Positions 26,846 through 37,694 of a DNA stretch of 64,000 nt are shown here, piece after piece. How positions within the stretch are numbered: position 1 is the first letter of the stretch; each line of letters starts with the position of its first letter. A model generated the notes under the pieces. The model saw nothing but the letters and a program-made list of their open reading frames with translations, searched no databases and was not told the origin of the DNA. The position numbers were made by a program, and so were the translations under genes. The stretch is from Parietaria judaica. Taxonomy: Eukaryota > Streptophyta > Magnoliopsida > Rosales > Urticaceae. The stretch is from assembly GCA_954871525.1 (NCBI GenBank), contig OX940870.1, positions 9,517,501 to 9,581,500 of the forward strand, in the 5' to 3' direction.

Positions 26846-26935
26846 GGGCCTCGCGCCCTGGGTGCGGCCCACGCTGCCTGGCAGTGGAATGGGCCTCGCG
26901 CCCTGGCAGCAGCCCACGCTGCCTGGCAGCGGAAT
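26846..26935 (+). repeat. 45-bp tandem repeat, two copies, GC-rich
   Basis: Two adjacent 45-bp copies (26846-26890 and 26891-26935), each starting GGGCCTCGCGCCCTGG, differ at a few bases; a decayed third start follows. They sit in a GC-rich block at about 26690-27050 in the untranslated leader of the Copia element. Open frames across this block are composition artefacts. Confidence 0.75.
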
Positions 26936-27599
26936 GGGCCTGCTGGCCCAGCGCGAGGTGGGCGCTGCCCTGGCCCTCCTCGGCTGGTTGGGCGTGGCCT
27001 ATCCTAGGGATGTGGGCCCGGGCTTAGGCCCGGAAGGCCCACGTACATAATTTTTAATTATGGGTCGGAATTTATTCCGACCCGGATCCCTAGAAATAAT
27101 TAATTATATTCATCATAGATATAATTTATTATAACCAATTTTCATAACCCTTAAACATAGAGTCTATGTTTGGATCATTATTAATATGTCATATTTAGGA
27201 TAGATATAAATAATAAAGAGTAAATGTAAATGTGTTTGTTATGAGTCGGAAAAATTTCAATCGTACAATCTTGACTAAGGAAGAGGGAATCAAAAGTGGG
27301 GCCGGTTCACCATCCACTTCTGGGTGACCGGTTAGGACCCCTCCCATCGACCTGGAGAGCGTACGAATTGATCTATCACTACCGACAAAATAATAAACAC
27401 AATAAAAGGGGATTATTTAATTACGAGACGTAATAAATAAATCCGAAATAAACCATTAATGTGTCATTAATAGTTTATATATTAAGTTTTTATAACTTAG
27501 TATAAGAAATAAAAAACGTTATCTCCTAAAAACAATGGCAAGTATAGAATACATTAAAGGTCTCCATTATTACTAACACAAGGTCTGCTGACCACACCG

Positions 27600-27959
27600 C
27601 CTCGAGTCACCCTAGTGTGTCCATTCCCTAAGGGAAGGTGTGCTTGTGGGAGGTTTGACAACGTGATAGTTCCAAAAGAATATGGGGACGGAGGAATCTT
27701 GGAAATGGACCGCGAGTCACCCTAGTGTGACCATTCCCTAAGGACGACGTTTCCAAGAGGATCCCGAGAACCAAAAATAATGGGTTAAGCTTGCACGGAA
27801 GTTGGTGCTTCCTGACCGTCTATGGTGATAGTTAATAATCATAGAGAACTTGGTGGTTCTTGTTATGAATATTAATTAAGTTTATGACTAAAACTTAGTT
27901 TAACCAAACTACACGGTTGACACCGCGAGTCACCCTAGAGTGACCATGCCACTAAGGAC
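27600..27959 (+). repeat. Three dispersed 36-bp hairpin repeats
   Basis: Copies at about 27600-27635, 27711-27746 and 27924-27959 share the core CGAGTCACCCTAG..TG, then CCAT and CTAAGG. GTCAC pairs with GTGAC across a six-base loop in copies 2 and 3, where the loop base changes but the stem is kept. Copy 1 keeps the pairing with a G-U. They lie in the leader of the Copia element, where packaging or translation signals would be expected; function is unknown. Confidence 0.65.
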
Positions 27960-28112
27960 GGCAACGACGTGTACAGTCGGTTAAATTATCACGAAATAGT
28001 TAAAGGGTTTATTTAACGTTTTACCCAGAACATGTTTGCATCATGTAACTATTTCAAATAAAATATTTTTCTAAAACATTCTACCTATAATAAAGTTTAA
28101 TAAGTTTTTTCA

Positions 28113-28919
28113 ATGCCAGTTAAAATGTCTAAAGCTATTAATGTCACGGATGACGAAAGAGATTCGGTCAACTCTGATCCTCCATCTGAGTTTGAGCTGC
28201 CAATTTTTGAAAAAGGCAGTGCTTGGTTTAAGTCTGATAATGAATATGAGTTACTCAGTTTCTTATTAGACCAGTATCCAAACAAAAGCCAATCCTTCAA
28301 AGATTCGGTACTCAAAGCCTCGATGGGTGAAATTGAGAGACTAATGAAAAAGGTGAACAAAGTAACAGATCTTGTCACTCAAGCAATGGCAAAGGATAAC
28401 AAACGAAAGACTGAATCGAAAGCTGAACCGGGATGAAAAGAAAGAAAAGTTGGTTTATCTGCAATGTGCTTCCAATGTGGAACAAGAAAAAGAGTGCGAG
28501 GTCAGCTACGATGCAGACTGCACATGAGTTCACAAAAGGGTAAAACCTGTTCTGAATTCAAAATGAAATTAGTTTTTTATTGGAGAGATTTACATCTCAG
28601 ATCCATAGATTAAAATTCTAAACATTGCAAACGTTTTTTTTTATGACAGAAGTTGCTTCTGCTAAAAAGAAAAACGGAGAAGGAGCTTTATGCATTGAAT
28701 GCTGGCTCAAACCAAGAGCAAAAGGACACACCATGTGTCGAGAGCATCTGCGGGCTTGGAGAGGTAATGACTCTTCTGTCAACCCCGTAAAATTAGTTTT
28801 TATTGGAGAGATTTAAATCTCAGATCCATAGATTAAAATACTAATGCTTGTTCATTTTCTTTTCAGGATACAGCGGAAGCTCTGTTGATGAAAATTCAGC
28901 AGGAAACAAAAGCGGCTAG
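28113..28919 (+). pseudogene. Spliced frame with two C-x2-C-x11-C-x2-H motifs
   Basis: Not a gene family I recognise. Three blocks join in phase through GT..AG junctions: 28113-28539, 28650-28763 and 28867-28919, about 197 codons. One in-frame TGA at codon 108 (28434-28436) breaks block 1. The first 107 residues are acidic, then lysine-rich. After the stop comes motif 1, CFQCGTRKRVRGQLRCRLH; block 2 carries motif 2, CIECWLKPRAKGHTMCREH. Both have identical spacing and could bind zinc. They differ from the retroviral CCHC knuckle (C-x2-C-x4-H-x4-C). The two introns share a 55-56-bp near-identical stretch (28566-28621 and 28790-28844). It occupies the place where gag would be in the Copia element. 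It may be a captured host gene fragment or an element-specific accessory frame; introns argue for the former. Splicing is predicted only. Confidence 0.5.
28566..28844 (+). repeat. Duplicated intron segment in the spliced frame
   Basis: 28566-28621 and 28790-28844 match at all but two bases plus one indel. Each contains the small palindrome GAGAT-TTA(C/A)-ATCTC. The introns are more alike than the exons around them. Confidence 0.8.
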
Positions 28920-29249
28920 TACTCGAGTGTCTCGAAGAAAGAAGCATGCTTTAAGTTTCTAGATTTAAGTTTATTGTTATCATTATCTTTGCATTGTTAA
29001 AACCTCGATTTATTTTGGATATTGATTGCACAAAATGATTCTTAGTTAATGAAAAGTTTGTTTTTCGCAATATCCAGATAAATATAGTGACAATTGTTTT
29101 GTTCCATCTATAGTCTTTAATTACTCTAATTGATTTATTTAAATCAAATATCATTTTAATCATGATGATTAAAGAATGATATTAGAGAATACCATTCACA
29201 ATTAGGATCTTGTGACAAAGTCACAGATATATGATAACAGTGTCTGTTA

Positions 29250-30955
29250 TCAAAAGAGAGTGCCGAAACCACGGTCCCAAATCAGAACCAAGGGGTACTC
29301 AGACGTAGTGGGAGGTTCAAAAGACCTGTTGAGCGCTACGAGCACACCCAGTTGGAATTTCACTTAGCTGTCACGGACACTAGTGATGAAGATCCCATAG
29401 GCTACAAACAAGCTATGGAGGATCCTGATAAGGGAGAATGGCAGGAAGCCATGAACCAAGAAATAGAATCTATGGATTCTAATGAAGTCTGGGAACTTGT
29501 AGACTTACCGGATGGTTTCAAAACCATTGGCTGTAAGTGGGTATACAAGCGAAAGAGAGGAGTGGACGGGAAGGTTGAAACCTTCAAGGCTAGACTAGTG
29601 GCAAAGGGTTTTACCCAGAGGGAAGGTATTGATTTCGATGAAACCTTCGCTCCAGTCGCTAAGTTCAAGTCCATCCGGATTCTCATGGCCATAGCCTGTA
29701 GTCTTAATTATGAGATTTGACAGATGGACGTCAAAACCGCATTCCTGAACGGGTACATTGACGAAAACATCTATATGGACCAACCAGAAGGGTTCGTGCA
29801 ACAGGGTCAATAAGGGAAAGTTTGTAGATTACTTAAATCCATTTATGGATTAAAGCAAGCTTCCAGATCCTGGAATCTAAGGTTTGATGAAACCATCAAA
29901 ACCTATGGATTCATTCAAAATGTCACTGAGGCCTGCATTTATAAACTCAATGACGAAACCGTGGAAATTTTTCTTGTTCTGTACGTCGACGATATTTTTC
30001 TCATTGGAAACAGTGTGAATAAACTATCGGACGTAAAAGCGTGGCTATCTACGCAATTCCAAATGAAGGACATGGGAGAAGCCAGCTATGTTCTTGGGAT
30101 CCGTATATTCAGGGATCGCAACAACAGGCTTCTAGCCTTATCGCAAGCAACTTACATTGATAAGGTGCTTGAACGTTTTGCAATGGCAAACTCCAAGGGA
30201 GGTAATTTACCAACCAGACATGGAGTATTCCTTAGTAGGAAACAATGCCCAACTTCTCCGGAAGAGCAAGACGTGATGAGGAGGATACCCTATGCTTCAT
30301 CAGTGGGAAGTCTGATGTACGCTATGCAGTGTACTAGGCCAGACATCTGTTACGCTGTGGGAATTGTTAGCAGATATCAATCCAACCCTGGTATGGCTCA
30401 CTGGACTGCAGTGAAGAACATTCTCAAGTATCTTCGGAGAACGAGAAACTATATGTTAGTGTTTTCAGGATCAGAACTGAACCCACTAGGATACACTGAT
30501 TCAGACTTTATGTCTGATAGAGATGCGAGAAAGTCGACGTCAGGAGCGGTGTACACCCTTGCTGGTGGAGCGATATTCTGGAGAAGCATAAAGCAATCCT
30601 GTATCGCAGATTCCACCATGGAAGCTGAATACGTGGCAGCCTGTGAGGCATTTGGCTGAAGAATTTCTACATAGAACTGGGAGTTGTTCCAGATGTAGAT
30701 GGGCCCCAAACACTATACTGTGACAACAGTGGTGCGGTGGCAAATTCTAAAGAGCCCAGAGACCATAACAAGGCAAAGCATATAGAACACAAATACCATC
30801 TCATAAGAGAGATAGTGCGTCGTGGCGACGTAAGGGTTGTGAAAATAGCCTCGGAAGACAATCTGGCTGATCCATTCACCAAGACGTTGCCAGAGAAAAT
30901 ATTCAGGAGGCATCTGGAGAATATGGGTCTGAAAGACATGGGTCATCTTCTTTAA
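29250..30955 (+). pseudogene. Copia reverse transcriptase/RNase H, broken
   Basis: The 3' part of a Copia polyprotein, starting in the integrase-RT linker. Recognisable blocks: the RT palm with FKARLVAKGFTQ, DVKTAFLNG and LYVDD (active-site Asp pair, about 29985), then RNase H with YTDSDF and CDNSGA, ending LKDMGHLL at 30955. Three breaks are visible. A TGA at 29718-29720 lies where Trp is conserved. A TAA at about 29811 interrupts the same frame. Near 30648-30659 one base has been lost, shifting the last 100 codons into another frame and giving a TGA. Gag, protease and integrase are missing altogether. Such a copy would depend on enzymes supplied in trans. The lineage looks Tork-like, by sequence memory only. 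Confidence 0.9.
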
Positions 30956-30957
30956 GT

Positions 30958-30970
30958 ACAAGTGGGAAAT
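30958..30970 (+). promoter_or_regulatory. Polypurine tract before 3' LTR
   Basis: ACAAGTGGGAAAT directly abuts the 3' LTR start and fits the plus-strand primer site of Copia elements, although two pyrimidines interrupt it. Confidence 0.6.
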
Positions 30971-33718
30971 TGTTGGACATGTGTGTCCTTAAACAAGATA
31001 TTTTATCCCTTTGTAAAAGATTATGACAAGTCGTTGAATAAAGATGATGCTTATTATGATAATCTTATTATAGTTTCTGGTAGAGTAAAATAGAATGTTT
31101 GATTCCTTAGTTCATAAAGGATGCAATTATGTTATTATTATCACAACAGAGTCAATGTGAGGAAGAATTAATAATCATAATAAATGAACTTAAAATGTCC
31201 GTGACCTGATCAACTGGGTGGGAGCCCATTAATCGTATAAGGTCATTAATGTGACTAAGTGATAATCCTATTCTGGATTTTGTGTGTGTCACACTCACTA
31301 GAAGTGCATTAAGTATGAAGTGTCTTCATACTGGACTGGACCTGACTTAAACTCCGGAAGTTATCATATAAGACCGTCACTGATAACTTGGAGTTGAGTC
31401 ACTAGTAGATGATCAAATGGATATTCGATCTAAGTCCTGAGTGATCTTGAGTCCAAGCTGCTGACTTGATTGTTCTTTGATTTAACCGTTAAAGAACACG
31501 AAATATTACAGCTGTTCCCAACACTATTATTTTGGGAACATGAGAGTCAGCAGTAAGGGTAGCTTGGTCATAGACATGGGCATCACACAGCTCTCCTTAG
31601 AGTGATGATGATTCCCTTGATTGTCGGTGGTGAGAAGTGAGAGATACCCATGCGCAACTTATGAATCGAAACCATAAGTGGGTTACTCATGATATTGCTG
31701 ACTGAGTCAAGGAAGTAAATACAATGAGGGGCATAACGGTAAAAACCGCCTGCTCATTTATGAATCATCAAGTGAAAGATCAATAACCCGAATTTGATTG
31801 TATCAATGGACACCCTGCTATTATAAAGGGAATAATATATACCGTATCACTAAAGAGTGCAGCCTCGGGTCTATAGTGGAATCACTTCGAGGTTTGACGA
31901 ACAACTAGCAGTTCGTTGGAGCTTAAGTGATACGGGTCCATGGTCCCCAGGATAGCTCCGTAACGGATGATACGTACGTGATTAAAATACATTCTGGATA
32001 ATGTTTAATCATTTGGCTTGACTTATAAAACTGAAAGGTCTGTGTCAGACATCAGATAGTTTTATCGTAGGCGTGGCAAAAGTATCATATTTTGGTACAC
32101 GAAATTAACTGACAAAAAAGAAAGTTAGAATTTAGATTTTCTATCAGCACCATGTTTTTGGAAATTAAATTCTAAGCAACTTTGCTTTTTGAACCAAGTC
32201 ATTTCGACTTACGGTTAGTGATTTATGGATTTTCTAAGTTTATGATCGGTTCGATAAACTTTGAAATTAAATCACATGTCACGAATTTAAATGATGGTGT
32301 GGCACCATGACATTTTTATGTGTGATATTGAGATCAGGATTTATTAATATAATTTAATTATTTGGATTTAATTATTAATATCTTATTAATAATTAATTAA
32401 TAATTAATAGATTTATATTAATAAATGAATATATATATTTATATATATATTAATATGTGTAAATTCGAATTAGGGTTTGTTATATAAAACCCTAGGTAAA
32501 TTCGAATGGCTTGATTTAGTATTTCTATATTTGTGGCATAAGTACCAAATGTTTTGGTATTTTGGCAAATCTCCAAAATCAATATTATCCATTGGATCGG
32601 TTATGATTGAGTATCAACCGTTGGATTAGGATATTGATGAATTCGAAATTAATAACTTGGTGACCAAGTTTTATTTTTCGAATTTGATTAATCAATTATA
32701 TCTGTTGGATCGGTCTAAGATTTAATCTATGCCGTCGGATTAAGAATTGATTAATTATATATATATATATATATGTATATATATTCGAATTACATTTATG
32801 GATAAATTCGAAAAAATTGTTTTAATAAATTAATTTATCCTAAACTTATTTGATCCATTAGATCGGTTAAGGAATCATCTCAACTGTTGGATTGAGATAA
32901 TAAGAATTCGAATTTTATATATATATATATATATATAATATAATTCAAATTTTATGATATAAGAAGATAAGATTGGATTTTTGATTTATCTAAATCTTTC
33001 TTATTTAATTAAATCCCTAATTAATTATATCCATTGGATTTAGATGAGATTAAATCTGGACCATTGGATTGAGATAATTAATTATATTTAATTAATGAAA
33101 TTCGAATTTAGGGAGGGAATATCTCCAAATCGGTTACAGTCTTGAGCCTATAAATAGGGAGCTCATTCTACACATTTTTCACACCTTTCCCCAGAGAAAA
33201 ATTCGAACTCTCCCTCTCCTTCAGGGTCTGCGAATTTTCTCTCTGATCTCTTCTTCTGGTTCGGCTTAGGAGACTATTTCTCCGGAAGCTTAAAAAGAAC
33301 CATCAGTTAAAGTTTTGCGACGGAGTCCTGCCGGCGAAGCCCACGCTTCGGTACGAGGATTCCAGGAGAATATCCCGGAAGATCACGGGAGATTCCCTCA
33401 GCACCGGCGGAGCCCTGCCCGATTCAGAGTGCGCAGCCGAAATCGCCAAACTAGGTACGGCCTTATGCATTGGGTTAATAAATGCAAACATTTACTGCTT
33501 TCTATTTATTTCCTATTATGACTAGTTTATTAATAATGAGTTATGAATATTAAATTGCATAATATTTATCAGATCTTGGAATATGGTTATTATCCGATAT
33601 TCGGACCGTTGTTTGGATAACAAGTTTTCCGCTTTAAAATAATTTTTAAATGTTACCCTGACGGTTCGGACGTATAAATCGTGATAATTATACGGAATCC
33701 GAGACGTGATTTCCAACA
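30971..33718 (+). repeat. 3' LTR of the Copia element, 2748 bp
   Basis: Nearly identical to 23755-26506. Differences seen by eye include A/G in TAAGAG/TAAGGG, C/T in GCGGCA/GTGGCA, C/T in AATCCCC/AATCTCC, C/T in AACCG/AACTG, G/A in TTCGAA/TTCAAA, and shorter or longer AT runs. It is followed by 151 bp of internal sequence rather than host DNA. Confidence 0.92.
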
Positions 33719-33869
33719 ATTGGTATCAGAGCCATGGTTCAAGGATAAATAATTACGTAATTTAATTAATGGGTTTAAAGAACAAATTATTTGATGAATA
33801 AATTAATAATTAAAATTGAAATTTATTTCTAGATATTTTAATATTAATGTAATTAATTCCCGACCCGAA
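33719..33869 (+). repeat. Second copy of the Copia leader after the 3' LTR
   Basis: Matches 26507-26657 with about one mismatch (T to G near 33849), including the primer site, and stops at CCGACCCGAA. The next bases are the GC-rich core of the interrupted MULE. Confidence 0.85.
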
Positions 33870-34461
33870 TCGCCATTCTCTCCAGGGAGGTTCTTCTTCT
33901 TCGGCTTTCGCCTCCATTTCGCGAATTTCTTGCTCAGATCTGAAGCCCTGCGCTGCGAGTCGGCCGCGACGTCGTCGGATCTTGGGCCTCCGGAGCACGA
34001 TTTGCTCCGCCGGAGCTCCGACCAGCTCCGCTAGCGACGGCGACGGAAGCCTCGAAGCCGAGAGAGAGAGAGAGAGAGAGGATCAATGGAATTTTTAAAC
34101 GTGTAATTAAGCTGATTTGTTTTTTTTTTTAATTAAACTAATAAGCAATCAGTTACCATGATTTGTGGGATAATGATAATTACCAATTTAATTAATTACG
34201 AAAATAATAAACGAAATTGATTAATTAAAGGGTATTTTAGTATTAAAATTTGAATTAAATATGACACCTCATGTTAATTGGCTAGTTTACAAAATTAACC
34301 AAAGTTTGACTATTTTGCAAAATTAAAGTTTCAATTTGACTATTTGGTGCAATTTCTCTATATTAAAACATATGTAAATCTCATACCAAAATGGCATAAC
34401 ATCTCCAAATAACAACAGAACAAATCTCCTTTAACAATTCAACCCTTAAAGATATGCCTGC

Positions 34462-36005
34462 TCATTCTGCAAGAGGATTAACAACGTGGCCGCTGAAGAG
34501 AACCATTCCGACCACGTCTTCTCTGATCAAGAACACAAACGGATGGTCCGCGACGAAGTCGATCTTCTCACTCATGAGCAAACCCCTCAGCTTGATCACC
34601 CCCGCTGATGCCGCTGCAGCCTCAGTGCCTTCCTCATTGACTTCGATGAACGACTTGTGGAAGATGCTCGAGACATATAGATTCTGACCGGCCGGCGAGT
34701 CAACCATCTCGGTCAACCCACCATCGCCCGAGAACGGCAGCACGAGCCCTAGCTCTTTCAGCTTGTCTGAAGCCTCGAACCCGAATGAGATTTTGAACTT
34801 CGGGATTCTGAACTCACCCACCTCAACTCGATCATACGGCAAGTGGCGATCCAGAAATCCAGGCTCGGACCCGAGCCGGTCTACCAATGCAGGTAAACCG
34901 TCTTTGGAATCCGGGAGAAGGAAGTACATAGAGAAACGACGTCGATCCTCGCCTTGCTTGTACGGAAGCCCGAGGATTTTGAACCCGTCGTGGGCAGCGA
35001 CGAACTGTTTCTTCTTGCTGGTCATGAACGGCACTTTGACCGAGCTTCCGTTAAGGAGATGGAAGTCGTCGTCCTTGGTTTTCAACGCGTCGAATTGTTC
35101 GTTCCATGCTCCTTTGAAGTACAGCGCGTTGGCAAATATGAGCCTGGTCGAACCGTCGACTGAGCCTTGAGGAAGGACGTCTTTGATGAGGCCGTTTGTT
35201 TCTTTCTCGGCCCATGAATTCACTTCATGAGCTACTTCAGCAGCCTGGTAATAAAATTTGATCAACAAACACACTTGATTGAAGAAACGATCGGTATTCA
35301 ACACCCGAATCCGTTTTCAAAGCTCAACTCGTTTCGAAGTTCTGCGGATTCGACATTTCCGTCAGATTTTCACGTGAAAAGCTTTTGTGTGGATTTCTTG
35401 TTGCTAATTTGGTGATCGTATTCTAAGTAGAGATCAAAGAATGACTATATTGCCTAAAAGAATCTAGTCATTCACTCTCACAAATCCACAACATCCTAAT
35501 TCCCAAATTATCATCTGAATTGGCAAAACCTAATTCCCAAATTAGCTTTCGGTATAAACAATCAGATCATCAAAATGAAAAGAAACCAAGATCAGAGTCG
35601 GTCATTCGGTACCTTGCTCTGAAAGTCAGCTTGAATCAGAGAGGCTTTGTAGCAGGCCTCGACGACCTGCTTGAACGAAGTCTTGAGCGGGAGCGACTTG
35701 TCGACCCAAGCGCCGTTGGAGAACGACAAGCGGGGCCCACCGGCGGAGCTGGCGTCCGAGAAGACGACGGCGACGAGCTCCGACGCGAAGGAGTTGAGAA
35801 CCTCGCCGGAGTCGGCGTTGAGGAAGGAGAGAAGCTCGTGGAGCGTGGGGCCCTTGGATCCGGCGGCAATCAGGCTCAGCACGACGTTGATCGACGGCGG
35901 AGATAGCACCACGTTGGAGCTCCTGCCGTCGGGCGACGCGAGGAGGTGGCGCGTGACGCGCAGCGCGACGTCGGTTTGCTTGCGTATGGTGTCTCTGATG
36001 TCCAT
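34462..36005 (-). CDS. Plant serpin (serpin-ZX / AtSerpin1-like)
   Basis: Two exons: 36005-35613 and 35244-34462, separated by a 368-bp intron in the usual plant-serpin position, giving 391 residues, the same length as Arabidopsis Serpin1. It begins [20 protein letters not shown] and ends GHVVNPLAE. Serpin marks include [16 protein letters not shown], the hinge [10 protein letters not shown] and [15 protein letters not shown]. The reactive loop reads VIKLRGLLM, with the predicted P1 Arg near residue 351, as in the LR-type serpins. Known members trap the papain-like protease RD21 and metacaspases in the cytosol and limit cell death. No signal peptide is visible. No lesion is seen, so a functional inhibitor is likely. 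A damaged tandem copy follows at 37695-42404. The shared sequence includes about 150 bases upstream of the start codon. Confidence 0.95.
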
Positions 36006-37694
36006 CGTTGAGTGCTGCGAGAGAGACGATCGCGATTCGGGCTATAAAACGACGGCGTTTTGAGGGGTTTGGTTGACTAACTGGTTGCTTAGTCAGGAAG
36101 CTTGGAATGAAAATGAATAATGTTCTTCTGCTTTTGCCGTTGGAGATCTGACAAAATGACACGTGTCTTCTGTTCGAATTCCATTCTGTGCGTGGACTAC
36201 GCGTTAAACATGGAACGACGCAGTTTTGATGAACAGCGGGGCTTAGGTCGAACGACAGTGAAAGGTGTCGGTACACCGTACATGGAGCAAGGGACTCTAG
36301 ACGACATGTCGTTCAATAAAGACATCTCAAGAGTTTGGACGTTTAACTTATTAGTTTTTTAAATCTCTCGCTAATTATTTTTCATAATATTATTTTTTAC
36401 AACCTAAAGCAATACCGATGTAAGTATGTGACGTGACTAATCATCAAATATAATTACATCGATCTACTATATATGAACTTGTTTGAGTGCAAAATGTTAC
36501 TCGAGTGGTAAGATACATATAGATTGAAATTAAATAAATAAGGGTTAATCCCGGAAAAAGTACTAATATTTTCAAATAACGGACCAATAAGTTTCAAATT
36601 TTTTTTTGCCCGGACAAAGTTTCAATTCTTTTGTTTTGTATCCCTATAGGTACCTTCGTCAAACTTTTTGTCCTCCAACGTTACTCACACCACGTCAAAG
36701 TTTTGATTTTGTATTCCAATGTTTTTTTTAGCCGAATAAAATTCCAATTCTCTTGTTTTGTCTCCTCATATTACTTTCGTGAAATTTTTAAACCATGGAT
36801 TATGCCGTTTTCGGCGTTGAATTAAAAAGTAATTTTGCTCCCTTTCAAGTACATATCCACTGTTGGGGGATATTTTTGTAAAGTATATTAATAAAGAAAA
36901 ATTATTTAATTAATCATTTCTTTATTAATTAAATCATATTAAACATCAAAGTGCTCTCCGGAGGCCCTTTTTCGCAAAACAAGGTGTCTTGGTGTTCCTA
37001 AAAATATGAAAACACCCAAAAACGACATAAAATTTGTGGAAAACAGACGCGGGACGTGTTCGTGAGCGAAAAACACTCCGGAACACTTTTTTGGGGCCCA
37101 TAAGGTGCAGTCCCTCCCAGATCGCGCCACGTGGCAGCGAAGTGACCACCACACGCCTCCCACACGCCTGGCACACGCCCACCACATCCGCGCCCACTTT
37201 TGGGTTTTGTATTTCATAAGCCTAATTATATATGAATATTCAATTATACTCACAACTTAGGCCATACTCGATTTAAACTATAAATTTAATTAATGACTTC
37301 ATAATTCCGATTGAGGAATGAATTTGCACATCAACACTTATTTTATTAACATTACTAATTATCAAGTCCCAAAAGTTTGGTTCCAATACAATTATTTATC
37401 GTGTCTTAATCTTTTTGAAAACATGTTTTTGCTTACATTTTTATTTTTTATAGTTTCTAAAAAGGGTGTTAAAATTAAAATACATAAATTAACACTACAT
37501 ATGAAGATCAGAAACGTGTTATACATTATGAATAATACACTATGCAATATGCATATAGTATTTATTGAAGCTAGCTTATTACATATAGCGTACATTACAT
37601 ACATATATTAATACATTGGTGAATCTCGTACGAAACTGGCAAATAATAGCAGAACAAATCTGCTTAGCAATTCAACCCTAAATGATTTGCCCTC
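36006..37694. other. Spacer between serpin copies
   Basis: 36006-36180 is promoter region of serpin 1, with a near copy at 42405-42570. 36355-36530 is a diverged relative of 21765-21925. 36861-37188 contains an inverted fragment of the LTR family at 4435-5416. No gene is seen. Confidence 0.5.
36861..37188 (+). mobile_element. Fragment or short solo LTR related to 4435-5416
   Basis: On the reverse complement, this region matches 5160-5400 in order: the GGGGCCC box, CACAAATTTTATGTCGTTTT, ATATTTTTAGGAACA and GGGCCTCCGGAG, then AT-rich sequence. It starts TGTTGGGGGATAT. Possible TG..CA ends with flanks TCCAC and TCCGC (4 of 5) would make it 328 bp, but that boundary is weak. Confidence 0.5.

Larger units (their letters stand above)
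23755..33869 (+). mobile_element. Young degenerate Ty1/Copia element with extra tail
   Basis: Order: 5' LTR 23755-26506, primer site 26509-26521, internal region with a spliced reading frame and a broken reverse transcriptase/RNase H, purine-rich tract ending at 30970, 3' LTR 30971-33718, then a second copy of the first 151 internal bases (33719-33869, matching 26507-26657). By eye the LTRs differ at about five substitutions plus AT-repeat length changes in 2.75 kb, so insertion was recent. Gag, protease and integrase are absent, so it could move only with help from other elements. No 5-bp target duplication is visible because the right side ends inside internal sequence. The RT resembles the Tork-like Copia lineage (inference). 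Confidence 0.9.
23071..34358. mobile_element. MULE-type element split by a Copia insertion (family B)
   Basis: A perfect 9-bp duplication TATATTAAA flanks the unit at 23062-23070 and 34359-34367, as Mutator-like elements make. The left end GGGTTCTTAAGAGTAATAGCC and the right end have inverted repeats of about 90 bases that include AAAATAG(C/T)CAAACTTT and GTAAACTAGCCAATTAAC. Removing the Copia block (23755-33869) leaves about 1.17 kb with no transposase. A GC-rich core on both sides of the insertion (about 23690-23754 and 33870-34060) differs from the AT-rich arms and looks like captured host sequence, as in Pack-MULEs. The 230-bp element at 58414-58643 has the same ends. Confidence 0.82.

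Noticed and set aside
26692..27027. Long Ala/Arg/Trp-rich open frames in a GC-rich block
   Set aside because: Composition and the 45-bp tandem repeat keep several frames open at once; no domain is seen and it lies in the Copia leader.
27600..27959. CRISPR-like spaced repeats
   Set aside because: Only three irregularly spaced copies in a plant retrotransposon leader; not an array.
34359..34367. TATATTAAA as the target duplication of the Copia element
   Set aside because: It flanks the outer MULE-type arms, not the LTRs, and is 9 bp rather than the 5 bp expected for Copia.
35520..36276. Arg/Glu-rich frames opposite serpin exon 1 (and the same at 42030-42591)
   Set aside because: Shadows of the serpin reading frame on the other strand and in other phases.
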